This document shows positions 18,004-28,880 of a stretch of DNA of 64,000 bases, in pieces. Location: contig NZ_BDIY01000006.1 of assembly GCF_002072155.1 (NCBI RefSeq), positions 1 through 64,000 on the forward strand. The letters run 5' to 3'. The position numbers were made by a program, and so were the translations under genes. The notes under the pieces were generated by a model that searched no databases, was not told the origin of the DNA, and saw nothing but the letters and a program-made list of their open reading frames with translations. Position 1 is the first letter of the stretch, and each line of letters starts with the position of its first letter. The stretch is from Roseovarius sp. A-2. GTDB taxonomy: Bacteria > Pseudomonadota > Alphaproteobacteria > Rhodobacterales > Rhodobacteraceae.

Positions 18004-19416
18004 TCAGGCCCCGCCGCAGGCGGCGTCGGTCAGTCGGGCGATGCTTTCATCGCGCCCGAGAACCAGCATCATGTCGAACACGCTCGGTGTTGCGCTGCGA
18101 CCAGCAAGCGCGGCCCGGATCGGACCCGCCAGCTTGCCGAATTTCATGCCGTGGGTTTCGGCGAATTGGGTTGCGAGGGTTTCGATACCGTCGCGCGTCC
18201 AGTTAGCATTTTGCAACTGCGGCGTCAATTCGTTCAGTATACCACGGGATACACCGTCAAGCTGCGCTGCCGCCTTCTCCTCTGGGACGATGGGCCGCTC
18301 AGAAAGTATAAATTCCGCCTTATCAAGCAGTTCCGGAAATGTCTTCGCGCGCTCTTTCAGGCAGTACATACCCCGTTCCATGAGGGTCACCTTTGCGTCA
18401 GACAGCGGCGTCTGACCGGTCACGGCCAAGAATCCCTGCAATTCATGCAGCAGTGCAGCATCATCCATCGCCGCGATATGCTGCCCGCAGAGATTTTCCA
18501 GCTTCTTGAAATCGAGCCGCGCAGGCGATTTGCCGATACCGGTGATGTCGAACCAGTCCTGCGCCTGCGCGTCGGTAAAGAACTCGTCATCACCATGGCT
18601 CCAGCCAAGTCGTGCAAGGTAATTACGCATGCCCGCCGCCGGATAGCCCATCTTGTGATACTCCTCGACGCCTAGAGCACCGTGACGTTTCGACAACTTC
18701 TTGCCGTCGGGCCCGTGGATCAAGGGGATATGGGCGTAAGCAGGAAGGGGCCAGCCCATGGCCTGATAGATCAGCATCTGGCGCGCCGCGTTGTTGAGGT
18801 GATCGTCGCCCCGGATGACATGGGTTACCCCCATGTCGTGATCGTCTACCGCAACTGCCAACATGTAGACCGGTGTGCCATCGCCGCGTAACAGCACCAT
18901 GTCGTCCAACTGGTCGTTGCGGATGGTGATGTCGCCCTGCACAACGTCACGGATCACCGTCACGCCCTCGCGCGGGGCCCTGATGCGGATCACATAGGCA
19001 CTGTCATCTGGGTGCTGCTCAGGTGTGGCGTCGCGCCACGGGCTGCGAAAGAGCGTGGAGCGGCCCTCGGCGCGGGCGGTATCGCGGAACGTCTCGATCT
19101 CGTCCTGCGTGGAAAAGCATTTATAGGCATGGCCCTCGGCCAGCAATTGATGCGCCACCTCGCGGTGCCGCTCGGCGCGGGCGAACTGGCTCACCGCCTC
19201 GTCGTCATGGTCAAGCCCCAGCCAGGCCAGCCCGTCGAGAATCGCCTGCGTGGCCTCGGGGGTCGACCGGGCCCGGTCCGTATCCTCGATCCGCAACAGG
19301 AATTTGCCGCCCCGGCCGCGCGCATAAAGCCAGTTGAACAGCGCCGTGCGCGCCCCGCCGATATGCAGGAAGCCGGTGGGCGATGGGGCGAAACGAGTCA
19401 CGACTGGGGTAGCCAT
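18004..19416 (-). CDS. gltX: Glutamyl-tRNA synthetase
   Basis: A 470-residue class I synthetase charges tRNA-Glu. The N-terminal [20 protein letters not shown] gives the HIGH-like motif (HIGG), and KKLSKRHGA is the KMSKS-like loop. ATG at 19416 was chosen because the homologous region starts with [13 protein letters not shown]; 16 extra upstream codons are not conserved. It is divergent from comEC across 77 bp. Alphaproteobacteria often have two GltX paralogues, and which one this is cannot be decided here. Confidence 0.94.
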   Translation of the reverse strand: MATPVVTRFAPSPTGFLHIGGARTALFNWLYARGRGGKFLLRIEDTDRARSTPEATQAILDGLAWLGLDHDDEAVSQFARAERHREVAHQLLAEGHAYKCFSTQDEIETFRDTARAEGRSTLFRSPWRDATPEQHPDDSAYVIRIRAPREGVTVIRDVVQGDITIRNDQLDDMVLLRGDGTPVYMLAVAVDDHDMGVTHVIRGDDHLNNAARQMLIYQAMGWPLPAYAHIPLIHGPDGKKLSKRHGALGVEEYHKMGYPAAGMRNYLARLGWSHGDDEFFTDAQAQDWFDITGIGKSPARLDFKKLENLCGQHIAAMDDAALLHELQGFLAVTGQTPLSDAKVTLMERGMYCLKERAKTFPELLDKAEFILSERPIVPEEKAAAQLDGVSRGILNELTPQLQNANWTRDGIETLATQFAETHGMKFGKLAGPIRAALAGRSATPSVFDMMLVLGRDESIARLTDAACGGA

Positions 19417-19493
19417 AGGGCGGATTAACCTTTCGGTAACGATGCAAGGGCTAGGATTTGACACTGTCTATCGGTCCGCCGGGAGGGACACAA

Positions 19494-21512
19494 GTGGCGC
19501 GCGTCTGGCATCTGATCGAACACGGATGGCTGTCGCAGCGCGGCGCGCTGTTCCCTTGGGTGCCGGTCTGGCTCGGCTGCGGCGTGGGGTTTTACTTTGC
19601 GCTGCGGGTGGAACCGTCTGCGCTGCTTCTCTGGGCCTGCGGTGCGGGTGCCGTGATGCTCGGGTTGCTGTCCCTGCGTGGACGAGAATGGGCCGGGCCG
19701 CTCCTGCTTCTTTGTGCGCTTGTGCTGGCAGGCGTTGCCGTCGCAGGTGCGCGCGCGCATCTGGTGGCGGGGCCGGTTCTGGGGTGGCGCTATTATGGCC
19801 CTGTCGAGGGGCGCATCGTTGCCATCGACCGCTCGGCCTCGGACGCGCTGCGCCTGACTCTCGATCACGTTGTGCTAGATCGGATGGACCCGGCCAGGGT
19901 GCCTGACCGCGTGCGCGTTTCGCTGCACGGTGACCAGGGTTTCGTCACGCCGCGACCGGGGTTGCGGGTGATGCTGACCGGCCATCTCAGCCCGCCCTCC
20001 GGCCCGGTGGAGCCGGGCGGGTTCGACTTTCGCCGCCATGCGTGGTTTCTCGGGATCGGTGCCGTGGGCTACACGCGCACGCCGGTCCTGACCGTGGCCG
20101 AGGCCCAGGGCGCGCAGGCGCTCTTCAAGGCGCGCATGGCGCTTTCGACCCATGTCCAGGCGCGGTTGCCGGGGCAGGTCGGGGCCTTTGCTGCCGCGAT
20201 CATGACCGGCGACCGTGCGGGCCTGTCGCAAGATACGTTGCAGGCGATGCGCATTTCCAATCTCGCGCATCTGCTGGCCATATCCGGGCTGCATATGGGG
20301 CTTCTGGCGGGGTTCGTCTTTGCGGCCTGCCGCCTTGGCCTTGCCGCGCTTCCGGGCCTCGGGTTGCGCTGGCCGATCAAGAAGATCGCGGCGGGTGTCG
20401 CGATCCTCGCAGGTGCCGGCTATCTCGGTCTCTCGGGCGGCAATGTCGCGACCGAGCGTGCCTTTGTCATGGTGGCTGTGATGCTGGTCGCGGTGATGCT
20501 CGACCGGCGTGCGCTCAGCCTGCGGGCGGTGGCGGTGGCGGCGGTGATCGTGCTCTGCCTGCAACCCGAGGCGTTGCTTGGCCCGGGTTTCCAGATGTCC
20601 TTTGCCGCCACGGTGGCGCTGGTCGCGGTGTTCGGCTGGCTGCGCGATGCACGGGTGCCGCTTGGGCCGCGCTGGTTGCGCCCCGCGCTCGCCGTGGTGA
20701 TCTCGTCGGCGGTGGCCGGGGCGGCGACGGCCCCGGTGGCGGCGGCGCATTTCAACCAGATCGCGCAATATGGATTGCTTGCGAACCTGATGAGCGTGCC
20801 ACTGATGGGCGTTCTGGTGATGCCCGCTGCGGTGGTCGCGGCGCTGCTCTTGCCGCTCGGTCTCGACTGGGTGCCTCTCTGGGCGATGGGGCAGGGGTTG
20901 GAGTGGATTCTCGGCGTGGCGACGCGTGTCTCCTCCTGGGAGGGCGCGCGCGGTCTTGTCGTGACGCCAGGGCCTATGGTGCTGCCGCTCGTCGCCTTGG
21001 GCGCGCTCTTTCTCGTGCTCTGGCAGGGGCGGGCGCGGCTGGCCGGGCTGGTGCCGGTGGTTTTCGGGTTCTGGCTTTGGTCCGGGGCGGAGCGGCCGAC
21101 GGTTCTGGTGTCGGATAACGGCGGGCTGGTGGGTGTGCTCACGCCCGAGGGCCGCGCTCTCAACAAGCCGCGCGGCGGCGGGTTCGTGGCGCTAAACTGG
21201 CTGGAGAATGACGGCGATGCCGCCACGCAGGAGGCCGCGCACGCACGTTGGCCGGGAGATATGCCCCTGGAGCAGTCGCTACGCGTCGTCACCGGGGCGC
21301 GGGCTGCGCGTGATATCACCGACTGCGGCACCGCCTCACTCGTTGTATTCACCGCCGAGCCCGAAACCCTGACCCGGGATATCGGCTGCCGCACGATCAC
21401 TCCAACGTCCTTGTTTGAAACCGGATCGCTTGCCATTTACGACGAGCCCGCAGATCTGCTTATCGTCACCGCAAGATCCGTGACCGGCACTCGGCTCTGG
21501 TCCGGTCAATAG
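19494..21512 (+). CDS. comEC: ComEC/Rec2 family competence protein
   Basis: A 672-residue polytopic inner-membrane protein. Domains in order are N-terminal membrane helices with the DUF4131 region (about 30-200), then the Competence domain (about 225-500) with [20 protein letters not shown], then a C-terminal region without the zinc-binding HxHxDH motif of the metallo-beta-lactamase domain. ComEC forms the channel for single-stranded DNA uptake. GTG 19494 follows GGGAGGGA by five bases. The 3' end overlaps the lexA 3' end by 7 bp. Lack of the nuclease domain is common in this order. Confidence 0.85.
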   Translation: MARVWHLIEHGWLSQRGALFPWVPVWLGCGVGFYFALRVEPSALLLWACGAGAVMLGLLSLRGREWAGPLLLLCALVLAGVAVAGARAHLVAGPVLGWRYYGPVEGRIVAIDRSASDALRLTLDHVVLDRMDPARVPDRVRVSLHGDQGFVTPRPGLRVMLTGHLSPPSGPVEPGGFDFRRHAWFLGIGAVGYTRTPVLTVAEAQGAQALFKARMALSTHVQARLPGQVGAFAAAIMTGDRAGLSQDTLQAMRISNLAHLLAISGLHMGLLAGFVFAACRLGLAALPGLGLRWPIKKIAAGVAILAGAGYLGLSGGNVATERAFVMVAVMLVAVMLDRRALSLRAVAVAAVIVLCLQPEALLGPGFQMSFAATVALVAVFGWLRDARVPLGPRWLRPALAVVISSAVAGAATAPVAAAHFNQIAQYGLLANLMSVPLMGVLVMPAAVVAALLLPLGLDWVPLWAMGQGLEWILGVATRVSSWEGARGLVVTPGPMVLPLVALGALFLVLWQGRARLAGLVPVVFGFWLWSGAERPTVLVSDNGGLVGVLTPEGRALNKPRGGGFVALNWLENDGDAATQEAAHARWPGDMPLEQSLRVVTGARAARDITDCGTASLVVFTAEPETLTRDIGCRTITPTSLFETGSLAIYDEPADLLIVTARSVTGTRLWSGQ

Positions 21513-22204
21513 CTGCGGATCAGCCCGACAAGCCGACCCTGAACCCGGACCTGATCGTCTGGCAGGATGCGGGTCTCGTAGGCCGCGTTCGCGGCTTCCA
21601 GCGCGATGGCGTTGCCCTTGCGGAAAAACCGTTTGAGTGTCGCCTCTTCCTCGGCGATCAGCGCCACCACGATATCGCCGTTATCGGCTGTTGCGGTCTC
21701 GCGGATGATGACCACGTCGCCATCATTGATCCCGGCCTCGATCATCGAGTCGCCCTTGACTTCTAGCGCGTAATGCTCGCCTTTGCCCGAGATCATGCCG
21801 CTCGGCACGCCGACATGGCCGCTGGTATGGGCGATCGCCTCGATCGGGACACCGGCGGCGATGCGGCCCATCAGCGGCACATCGATCGCGCCTGCCGCCA
21901 CCGGCTGCGCATTGGCGGGCTGCGGGGCCGACGGGCGATCCCCCTCGATCACTCGCGGGGTAAATCGGTGCGTCGCCTCGCCGCCGAGGCTCTCAGGCAG
22001 CTTGACGATTTCCAGTGCCCGCGCGCGATGCGCCAGCCGCCGGATAAAGCCACGTTCCTCAAGCGCCGTGATCAGGCGGTGAATGCCGGATTTGGAGCGA
22101 AGGTCGAGCGCCTCTTTCATTTCGTCGAAACTGGGCGGTACGCCATCACGCTGAACGCGCTTGTGGATGAATTTGAGCAGATCGAGCTGTTTCTTGGTAA
22201 GCAT
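21506..22204 (-). CDS. lexA: SOS repressor LexA
   Basis: A 232-residue LexA. The winged helix-turn-helix is at 1-65 ([20 protein letters not shown]), the self-cleavage site is Ala117-Gly118 in GRIAAGVP, and the Ser153/Lys191 catalytic dyad is in KGDSMI and ATLKRF. LexA represses DNA-damage genes and cleaves itself when stimulated by RecA. A LexA box (22237-22251) lies 33 bp upstream of the start, so the gene is autoregulated. Confidence 0.96.
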   Translation of the reverse strand: MLTKKQLDLLKFIHKRVQRDGVPPSFDEMKEALDLRSKSGIHRLITALEERGFIRRLAHRARALEIVKLPESLGGEATHRFTPRVIEGDRPSAPQPANAQPVAAGAIDVPLMGRIAAGVPIEAIAHTSGHVGVPSGMISGKGEHYALEVKGDSMIEAGINDGDVVIIRETATADNGDIVVALIAEEEATLKRFFRKGNAIALEAANAAYETRILPDDQVRVQGRLVGLIRSY

Positions 22205-22236
22205 ACGCCGACACTCCGCAGGGACACAGGTATTTT

Positions 22237-22251
22237 GTTCTACTCATGTTC
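22237..22251 (-). promoter_or_regulatory. LexA box of lexA
   Basis: GTTC-TACTCAT-GTTC is an exact match to the alphaproteobacterial LexA operator GTTC-N7-GTTC. It is placed in the lexA promoter region, consistent with autorepression. Confidence 0.88.
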
Positions 22252-22275
22252 CCGTTTTGTGTCAAGCGCGGCGCG

Positions 22276-23286
22276 TCAGGCGCGACGGCGGCGTGTTCGG
22301 CGTGGGGGGGCAACATCGTCGCCGGTGCCATCGGCCGCCGAGGAGAACGCGCCGATCGCATCGGTGATCTGGTCAAGCGTCGGGCGCGGCCCCTTGGGGC
22401 GCTCTTCCAGTGCCGCGCGCATCTTGGAAAGGTGCTCGGGCATGGTGCCGCAGCAACCGCCGATGATCGTGGCACCCGCGTCGCGCGCCAGCACCGCGTA
22501 GTCCGCCATCAGATCGGGCGTGCCGTCGTAATGGATGTGGCCGTCGTGATATTTCGGGATCCCGGCATTGCCCTTTGCGATGATCGGCCGTTCCGAGCCC
22601 TGCGCGACAAAGCCGAGCACGGTGCGCAAAAGGTCCGAGGCACCAACGCCGCAATTGGCGCCATAGGCCAGCGGGGGATTGCCCAGCTTCTCCACCATCG
22701 TCGCCATGTCGGCGGAGGTCAGGCCCATCATCGTGCGGCCCGCCGTGTCGAAACTCATGGTGCCGCACCACGGCATGTCGGCGAGCTTGAACGCCTCGGC
22801 GGCGGCCTTGTATTCTTCTTGCGCGGAAATTGTCTCCAGCCAGAGCACGTCGGCCCCGCCTTCCTTGAGCCCCTCGGCTTGCTCGTGAAAGATCTCGACG
22901 GCCAGTTCGTGCGTGAGCGCGCCCATCGGGGCCATGATCTCACCGGTCGGGCCGACCGAGCCTGCCACGATCACCGGTCGGTCGTAACGGTCCGCCACCT
23001 CGCGGCCGATCTCGGCGGAGATGCGCGACAGTTCGCGCGCGCGCTTTTGTGCGCCGTGCAGTTTGAGCCGCGCCGCGTTGCCACCAAAGGAATTGGTCAG
23101 AAACAGGTCGCTGCCCGCGTCCACCGCCTCGCGGTAGAGCCGTTCGATGCGATCGGGGTGCTCTTCGTTCCACATCTCGGGGGCGTCGCCGGATTGCAGC
23201 CCCATGTTGAACAGGTTTGTGCCCGTGGCCCCGTCGGCCAGGATCCAGTCGCGTGTGGCCATGAGTTTGGTGAGGGCGTTGGTCAT
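22276..23286 (-). CDS. bmt: Betaine-homocysteine S-methyltransferase
   Basis: A 336-residue zinc-dependent methyltransferase of the homocysteine S-methyltransferase family. It transfers a methyl group from betaine (or a related donor) to homocysteine to make methionine. The substrate-binding N-terminus is ILADGATGTNLFNMGL and the zinc cysteines lie in YGANCGVG and GGCCGTMPEH. Residues after about 320 form a basic tail (RRTRRRRA). With the BCCT transporter at 40284 it suggests use of glycine betaine or DMSP. A 175-bp upstream region holds one hairpin near 23315-23330 but no known riboswitch was recognised. Confidence 0.88.
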   Translation of the reverse strand: MTNALTKLMATRDWILADGATGTNLFNMGLQSGDAPEMWNEEHPDRIERLYREAVDAGSDLFLTNSFGGNAARLKLHGAQKRARELSRISAEIGREVADRYDRPVIVAGSVGPTGEIMAPMGALTHELAVEIFHEQAEGLKEGGADVLWLETISAQEEYKAAAEAFKLADMPWCGTMSFDTAGRTMMGLTSADMATMVEKLGNPPLAYGANCGVGASDLLRTVLGFVAQGSERPIIAKGNAGIPKYHDGHIHYDGTPDLMADYAVLARDAGATIIGGCCGTMPEHLSKMRAALEERPKGPRPTLDQITDAIGAFSSAADGTGDDVAPPRRTRRRRA

Positions 23287-23462
23287 GTTTGTATCCCACG
23301 TTTATGACCGCACAGACCTCGCACCGAACGGGTGCGCTGCGCAAACTCATAATTTTCATGTAAATGGTGAGGCGCGTTTGATTGTTATCCCGCTGGCCCC
23401 ATGAACCCATGAGAAAGGCACGCATCGCAGCGGATGCCTCCCTTCATGTTGGTTCGGTCCGG

Positions 23463-23777
23463 TCAGGTTTCCTTGACCAACTGACCTTTGGCGATCTTGA
23501 GAAGCTCGCCCATCTTGGCGCGGATCGTGTCGGTATCTGCGATATCGCCCAGATCGCCCGCGACTTTGCGCACCACATCCTCGTGGCCGGCCTCCTCGAA
23601 ATCGGCCTTCACAACTTCGCGGGCATAGGTTTCGGCATCCTCGCCGGTCTTGCCCATTAGCTCGGCGGCCCAGAGACCCAGGAGCTTGTTGCGCCGGGCC
23701 ACGGCACGGAACGCCATTTCCTCGTCATGGGCGAATTTGTTCTCGAATGCGCTTTCGCGGTCGTCAAAGGTGGTCAT
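23463..23777 (-). CDS. DUF1476 protein (F1Fo-ATPase zeta-type inhibitor)
   Basis: A 104-residue four-helix protein (MTTFDDRESAFENKFAHDEE start) of the DUF1476 family. In Paracoccus this family is the zeta subunit that inhibits reverse rotation of the F1Fo ATP synthase. The ATG at 23777 begins the conserved region. Distance to the ATP synthase genes is unknown here. It is divergent from purC across 161 bp. Confidence 0.85.
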   Translation of the reverse strand: MTTFDDRESAFENKFAHDEEMAFRAVARRNKLLGLWAAELMGKTGEDAETYAREVVKADFEEAGHEDVVRKVAGDLGDIADTDTIRAKMGELLKIAKGQLVKET

Positions 23778-23938
23778 GGGCCGGTCCCCTTGCATGCGTT
23801 GCCGTTTCACCTGATATGCAATCTGGCGGGCAAAAGGGCAAGGGGCCAACGCCATCTTGCGACGTGTTGGCCCATGCACTATGAGAGCGCATCGGCATGG
23901 GGGGACTCACGCCCCCAACCCTCAGCGACGGAGTTATC

Positions 23939-24700
23939 ATGGCGCGGCGCAAGAAAATCTACGAAGGCAAGGCCAAGACGCTTTACGAAGGGCCGGAACC
24001 GGGCACCATCATCCAGTATTTCAAGGATGACGCCACCGCCTTCAATGCCGAGAAGAAGGCCACGATCGACGGTAAGGGTGTGCTCAACAACATGCTCTCG
24101 GAATATTTCATGACCGGGCTGAACAACGTGGGCGTGCCCACGCATTTCATCAAGCGCATCAACATGCGCGAGCAGCTGGTGCGCGCCTGCGAGATCATCC
24201 CGCTGGAGGTGATCGTGCGCAACTATGCCGCCGGGTCGATGGCCAAGCGGCTTGGCATCGAGGAGGGCACGCAATTGCCGCGCCCGATCGTGGAATACTG
24301 CCTCAAGGATGACAAGCTGGGCGACCCGCTGGTGACCGAGGAACATATCGCCGCCTTCGGCTGGGCCAGCCAGCAGGACATGGACGATATCCTCAGCCTC
24401 GCGCTGCGGGTCAATGATTTCATGGCCGGTGTGATGTTCGGAGTGGGCATTCGGCTGGTCGATTTCAAGATCGAGGTGGGCCGCGTCTATGATGGCGATT
24501 TCCAGCGCCTGATCGTGGCCGACGAGATCAGCCCCGACAGCTGCCGCCTGTGGGATATCGAGACCGGGCAAAAGCTCGACAAGGACGTGTTCCGCCGCGA
24601 TCTGGGCTCGCTCACCGATGCCTATACCGAGGTCGCCACCCGTCTGGGCGTGATGCCCAAGTCGAGCGCGCCCGTCACCCGCCCGACGCTGATCAACTGA
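23939..24700 (+). CDS. purC: Phosphoribosylaminoimidazole-succinocarboxamide synthase
   Basis: A 253-residue SAICAR synthetase, the purine pathway step that joins aspartate to CAIR. Motifs include [12 protein letters not shown] (ATP-binding), [11 protein letters not shown] and [13 protein letters not shown] 23939 starts [10 protein letters not shown]; an upstream in-frame GTG/ATG would add an unconserved N-terminus. It begins a purC-purS-purQ operon. Confidence 0.95.
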   Translation: MARRKKIYEGKAKTLYEGPEPGTIIQYFKDDATAFNAEKKATIDGKGVLNNMLSEYFMTGLNNVGVPTHFIKRINMREQLVRACEIIPLEVIVRNYAAGSMAKRLGIEEGTQLPRPIVEYCLKDDKLGDPLVTEEHIAAFGWASQQDMDDILSLALRVNDFMAGVMFGVGIRLVDFKIEVGRVYDGDFQRLIVADEISPDSCRLWDIETGQKLDKDVFRRDLGSLTDAYTEVATRLGVMPKSSAPVTRPTLIN

Positions 24701-24714
24701 AAGGGACCTCACTG

Positions 24715-24954
24715 ATGAAGGCACGCGTGCACGTCATGCTCAAATCCGGCGTTCTCGACCCGCAGGGCGAGGCGGTGCGCCACGCACTCGGATCGCTCGG
24801 GTTCGAGGGGGTCGAAGGGGTGCGGCAGGGTAAGGTTATCGAGATCGACCTCGCGGAGGCAGATGCGACCAAGGCTGAGGCGGTCGTCACCGAGATGTGC
24901 GAGAAGCTGCTGGCGAATACCGTGATCGAGAGCTACTCGGTGGAGTTGGGCTGA
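24715..24954 (+). CDS. purS: Phosphoribosylformylglycinamidine synthase subunit PurS
   Basis: A 79-residue small subunit ([20 protein letters not shown]) that forms the ammonia-channel dimer linking PurQ and PurL of FGAM synthase. It lies 14 bp after purC and overlaps purQ by one base, so the operon is translationally coupled. The large subunit purL is not in this window. Confidence 0.93.
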   Translation: MKARVHVMLKSGVLDPQGEAVRHALGSLGFEGVEGVRQGKVIEIDLAEADATKAEAVVTEMCEKLLANTVIESYSVELG

Positions 24955-25622
24955 TGCATGCCGCCGTCATCGTCTTTCCCGGCTCCAACTGTGACCGCGA
25001 CCTTGCCGTGGCGTTCGAGCGTGCGGGTGCGCGCGTTTCGATGGTCTGGCACAAGGACACGTCGATGCCTGAAGGCGTCGATATCGTCGGTGTGCCGGGC
25101 GGATTTTCCTACGGCGATTACCTGCGCTGCGGGGCGATCGCCGCCAATTCGCCGATTTGCCGCGCGGTCGTGGCGCATGCTGACAAGGGCGGCTATGTGC
25201 TTGGTGTGTGCAACGGCTTTCAGATACTGACCGAGACAGGCATCCTGCCCGGTGCGCTGTTGCGCAATGCGGGGCTGAAATATGTCTGCAAACCGGTCGA
25301 CCTTCGTGTCACCACCGATCAGAGCGTCTTTACCCAAGGGTACAAGGCGGGCAGTACCATCACCGTGCCCATTGCCCACCATGACGGCAATTATTTCGCG
25401 GATGAGGCGACGCTCGACCGGCTTCAGGCAGAGGATCGCGTCGCTTTCACTTATGTCCAAAACCCCAACGGCTCGGCCCGCGACATCGCCGGGGTCCTGT
25501 CGGAAAATCGCCGCGTGCTCGGCATGATGCCGCATCCCGAACGTATGGCCGAGCCGCTGCATGGCGGAAGCGACGGGGCGGCGATGTTCGCGGGGCTTGT
25601 GCGACAGCTTGCCGACGCCTGA
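24954..25622 (+). CDS. purQ: FGAM synthase glutaminase subunit PurQ
   Basis: A 222-residue class I glutamine amidotransferase subunit that supplies ammonia to PurL in the fourth purine step. The nucleophile cysteine is in [10 protein letters not shown] and the His/Glu pair is in [11 protein letters not shown] 24954 shares one base with the purS TGA. Length is normal. Confidence 0.95.
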   Translation: MHAAVIVFPGSNCDRDLAVAFERAGARVSMVWHKDTSMPEGVDIVGVPGGFSYGDYLRCGAIAANSPICRAVVAHADKGGYVLGVCNGFQILTETGILPGALLRNAGLKYVCKPVDLRVTTDQSVFTQGYKAGSTITVPIAHHDGNYFADEATLDRLQAEDRVAFTYVQNPNGSARDIAGVLSENRRVLGMMPHPERMAEPLHGGSDGAAMFAGLVRQLADA

Positions 25623-25667
25623 ACCGCGGCGCTTGAGGGCAGGGGCCTCTCGGCCTAAGCTTCTCAT

Positions 25668-27428
25668 ATGAGCAATCTGCCAACCAAACCCAATGTGCCA
25701 CGTGCGCGGGCCATATCGTGGCGCGCGCGGCTTGTGCTTCTGGGGTTGTTCCTGATCGCGGTGATCGTGGTTTTTACCACCAATCGCCTGCTCACCGATC
25801 GCTTTACCGAGAACACCCGGAATCGGGCTGAACTGCGTCTCGTCCTCTATTCCGGCAACCTTCTTTCGGAACTTCGGCAGAACGCAATCGTGCCGCAGCT
25901 TCTGGCGCGCGATCCGGCGCTCATTTCGGCCCTTAATACGCAGGATTACGCGCAATCGACACAGCGCCTGATCTCTTTTCTCGAAGAGATCGGTGCCGCC
26001 TCGCTCACGCTGCTCGACAAGGACGGCCGCGCGGTGGCCGCGACCGAGCGCAACCGGCTGGGCGAGAACCACAAGCAGGCCGCCTATTACGTCGATGCGC
26101 TGCGCTCGCGCGATACGGTTTTCAAGGTGCTGCAGGATGAGGCCGGGCAATACAACTTTACCTATTCGCGCCGGATTGAGACCCAGAACGGTGTGCTCGG
26201 CGTGATCGTCGTCGAGGTCGATCTGCGCAAATATGAACGGGCCTGGGCGGGGATCTCGGACGCGGTGATGGTCACCGATTCCGAAGGCCGGATCATCCTT
26301 GCGACCGAACCGCGATGGCGTGGGCTGACCGAAGCGGAGGCGCTCACGCGCGAGCCGGCGAACAGCGCCATCCAGCGCGCCATTCAGGCCACCTCGGACT
26401 GGACCGCGCTTCCGGCTGATGCCTATGTGCGCGGCGAGGCAGTGATGCGCGTCGAGGGGCGGGTGGCGTTTCGCGGCTGGCGCATCGCCAGTTTCACCAC
26501 CTACGCCACGGTGCGCGACAAGGTGAATGGGTATCTTGCGCTCGAAATTATGGGATTCGCGATTCTGCTCGCGCTCGCCTTTTACTTTCTCAACCGCAAG
26601 GCGGCGCGGCGGGTTGCGCTCTTTCAGCGCGAGTCAGCGGAGCTTCGCGCATTGAACGCTCGGTTGCAGCGGGAAATCGCCGAACGCCAGAGGGTGCAGG
26701 AGAACCTCGCCCAAGCCGAACAGACGCTGCAGCAAAGTTCCAAGCTTGCCGTGCTGGGCGAGATGTCGGCTGCGGTGAGCCATGAGCTCAACCAGCCGCT
26801 TGCGGCAATGAAAACCTATCTCGCGGGGGCGCGTATGCTGCTGACCCGCAATCGCCCCGACGAGGCGCTGACCTCGTTCCAGCGGATCGACGATCTGATC
26901 GAGCGGATGGGCGCGATCACCAAGCAGCTCAAATCCTACGCCCGCCAGTCGGGCGACACGTTTTCACCTGTAAACATGGGCGATGCGGTGGCCTCGGCAC
27001 TTGCCATGATGGAGCCGCAACTGCGACAGCGCAAGATCACCATCACCCGCACCCTGCCGGATCAGCCGGTGATGATCATGGGCGACCGGGTGCGCGTGGA
27101 ACAGGTGATCATCAACCTGTTGCGCAACGCTATCGATGCAACCGAGACGGTGCCCGATGCCGGCATCGACATTCTGCTCGCGGCGGGCGAGACGGCGGTG
27201 CTGACGGTGCGCGACAACGGCCACGGCATCGGCGACTTCAAAAACCTGTTCGAGCCCTTCTACACCACCAAGCAACCCGGCGACGGGGTCGGGCTGGGGC
27301 TTGCCATTTCCTCGGGGATCGTGAACGACCTTGGCGGGCGTCTGGTGGCGCGCAATGCGCCGGACGGGGGGGCTGTATTCGAGGTCCAGCTTCCCATATT
27401 ACCCGAAGAGACCCGAGCAGCGGAGTGA
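25668..27428 (+). CDS. dctB: C4-dicarboxylate sensor histidine kinase DctB-like
   Basis: A 586-residue membrane histidine kinase. The first helix is at about 20-40 and a second near 285-305 (LEIMGFAILLALAFYFLN). Between them a periplasmic double-PAS (PDC) sensor contains DLRKYERAWAGISDAVMV. A cytoplasmic coiled coil follows, then the DHp His in AAVSHELNQPLAAMKTY, an N-box (NLLRNAIDATE) and a G-box (GDGVGLGLAIS). DctB senses succinate-type C4 acids and controls their uptake. It is followed by the cognate regulator at 27434. The TRAP genes it may control are outside this window. Confidence 0.86.
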   Translation: MSNLPTKPNVPRARAISWRARLVLLGLFLIAVIVVFTTNRLLTDRFTENTRNRAELRLVLYSGNLLSELRQNAIVPQLLARDPALISALNTQDYAQSTQRLISFLEEIGAASLTLLDKDGRAVAATERNRLGENHKQAAYYVDALRSRDTVFKVLQDEAGQYNFTYSRRIETQNGVLGVIVVEVDLRKYERAWAGISDAVMVTDSEGRIILATEPRWRGLTEAEALTREPANSAIQRAIQATSDWTALPADAYVRGEAVMRVEGRVAFRGWRIASFTTYATVRDKVNGYLALEIMGFAILLALAFYFLNRKAARRVALFQRESAELRALNARLQREIAERQRVQENLAQAEQTLQQSSKLAVLGEMSAAVSHELNQPLAAMKTYLAGARMLLTRNRPDEALTSFQRIDDLIERMGAITKQLKSYARQSGDTFSPVNMGDAVASALAMMEPQLRQRKITITRTLPDQPVMIMGDRVRVEQVIINLLRNAIDATETVPDAGIDILLAAGETAVLTVRDNGHGIGDFKNLFEPFYTTKQPGDGVGLGLAISSGIVNDLGGRLVARNAPDGGAVFEVQLPILPEETRAAE

Positions 27429-27433
27429 ATGAC

Positions 27434-28768
27434 ATGCCGGCAGCCATGAAGATCGCCATTGTCGATGATGAAAAGGATATGCGCCAGTCGATCAGCCAGT
27501 GGCTGGCGCTGTCGGGCTATGACACCGAGGCGTTTCCCTCGGCCGAAGAGGCGCTCAAGGCGCTCGGCCCCGATTATCCGGGCATCGTGGTGACGGATAT
27601 CAAGATGCCCGGCATGGACGGGATGCAGTTCCTGAAAAAACTGATGGGCTCGGACAGCTCATTGCCGGTGATCATGATCACCGGGCATGGTGACGTGCCA
27701 ATGGCGGTCGAGGCGATGCGCATCGGGGCGTTTGATTTTCTGGAAAAGCCGTTCAACCCCGACCGCATGACGCAGCTGGCGAAAAAGGCCACCAATGCGC
27801 GGCGCATGGTGCTGGATGCGCGCGCGCTGCGCCGCGACCTGTCGGATGGCGGCCAGCTGATGAAGAAGCTCATCGGCACCTCCGGCGCGATGGAGAGGCT
27901 GCGCGAGGATATCCTCGATCTGGGCCAGGCCGATGGTCATGTGCTGATCGAGGGTGAGACCGGCACCGGCAAGACGCTGGTGGCGCATGCGCTGCATGCC
28001 GTGGGCGCGCGCGCGGGCAAGAAATTCGTCTCGGTTTCCTGCGCCGCCCTTGGCGAAGAGGCGCTGTCCGCGCGGCTCTTCGGCCCGGTTCAGCCCGAGG
28101 ATCCGCACCTGCCTGCGGTCGAGGAAGCGCGCGGCGGTACGCTCGTGCTCGAGGATGTCGAGGCGCTGTCCGATGCCGCGCAGGCGCGGCTTCTGACCTT
28201 CGTCAACGACGAGGGCACCCCGCCCGAAACCCGCATCATCGCGATCTCCAACATGCAGGACGAGGGCCGCACCTGCGAGGACGCGCTGCGCTCGGATCTG
28301 TTTTACCGGTTGGCCAGCCTGCGCATCACCGTGCCGCCACTGCGCCAGCGCGGCGAGGATATCCTGACGCTGTTCACCTCGTTCTCGGACCAGTTCGCCG
28401 AGGATTACGGCTGCGACGCACCGCAGATCTCGGCGCAGGAGGCGACGCAGCTATTGCAGGCGCCATGGCCGGGCAATGTCCGCCAGCTCTTTAACGTGGC
28501 CGAACGCGCGGTGCTGCAATCGCGGCGCGGTTCGGGCACGCTGACCTCGCTGCTGATGTCGGATCATGACGAAATGCAGCCGGTGATGACCACTGAGGGC
28601 AAGCCGCTAAAGGAATATGTCGAGGCGTTCGAGCGGATGCTTATCGACAACACCATGCGCCGTCACAAGGGTTCCATCGCGGCGGTGATGGAGGAACTCT
28701 GCCTGCCGCGCCGCACCCTCAACGAGAAGATGGCCAAGTACAACCTGCAACGCTCGGATTATCTCTGA
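27434..28768 (+). CDS. dctD: DctD-like response regulator lacking the GAFTGA loop
   Basis: A 444-residue NtrC-family regulator. The receiver (1-120) has Asp11-Asp12, phospho-Asp55 (TDIKMPG) and Lys105 in LEKPF. The AAA+ domain has a good Walker A, GETGTGKT (174-181), but the GAFTGA loop after LFG (about residue 218) is replaced by an acidic stretch, PVQPEDPHLP. Walker B reads GGTLVLED where sigma-54 activators have a DE pair. A Fis-type HTH ends the protein. ATG 27434 has GGAG eight bases upstream; a GTG at 27425 overlaps dctB. It may not activate sigma-54 directly. Confidence 0.85.
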   Translation: MPAAMKIAIVDDEKDMRQSISQWLALSGYDTEAFPSAEEALKALGPDYPGIVVTDIKMPGMDGMQFLKKLMGSDSSLPVIMITGHGDVPMAVEAMRIGAFDFLEKPFNPDRMTQLAKKATNARRMVLDARALRRDLSDGGQLMKKLIGTSGAMERLREDILDLGQADGHVLIEGETGTGKTLVAHALHAVGARAGKKFVSVSCAALGEEALSARLFGPVQPEDPHLPAVEEARGGTLVLEDVEALSDAAQARLLTFVNDEGTPPETRIIAISNMQDEGRTCEDALRSDLFYRLASLRITVPPLRQRGEDILTLFTSFSDQFAEDYGCDAPQISAQEATQLLQAPWPGNVRQLFNVAERAVLQSRRGSGTLTSLLMSDHDEMQPVMTTEGKPLKEYVEAFERMLIDNTMRRHKGSIAAVMEELCLPRRTLNEKMAKYNLQRSDYL

Positions 28769-28809
28769 GTCCCGGCTGCGGTCTGCGCCCTAACCCTGCC
28801 GCTCGTCAA

Positions 28810-28880
28810 ACGGAATTTTCAAAGAATTCCGTTCCTGAAAACTCTGGGTTTTCCTGTCCGTTTTCTTCCGAAGAAAACGG
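28810..28880. repeat. Two perfect palindromes after dctD
   Basis: ACGGAATT (28810-28817) pairs with AATTCCGT (28825-28832), and CCGTTTTCTTC (28858-28868) pairs with GAAGAAAACGG (28870-28880) around one base. There is no T run, so a terminator is unlikely from these alone. They could be operator-like sites or RNA stems in the dctD-rne gap. Confidence 0.55.

Noticed and set aside
23287-23461. A SAH or SAM riboswitch before bmt
   Set aside because: There is a GCGCACC hairpin in the right place, but it lacks the conserved core bases of the known SAH, SAM-II or SAM/SAH aptamers.
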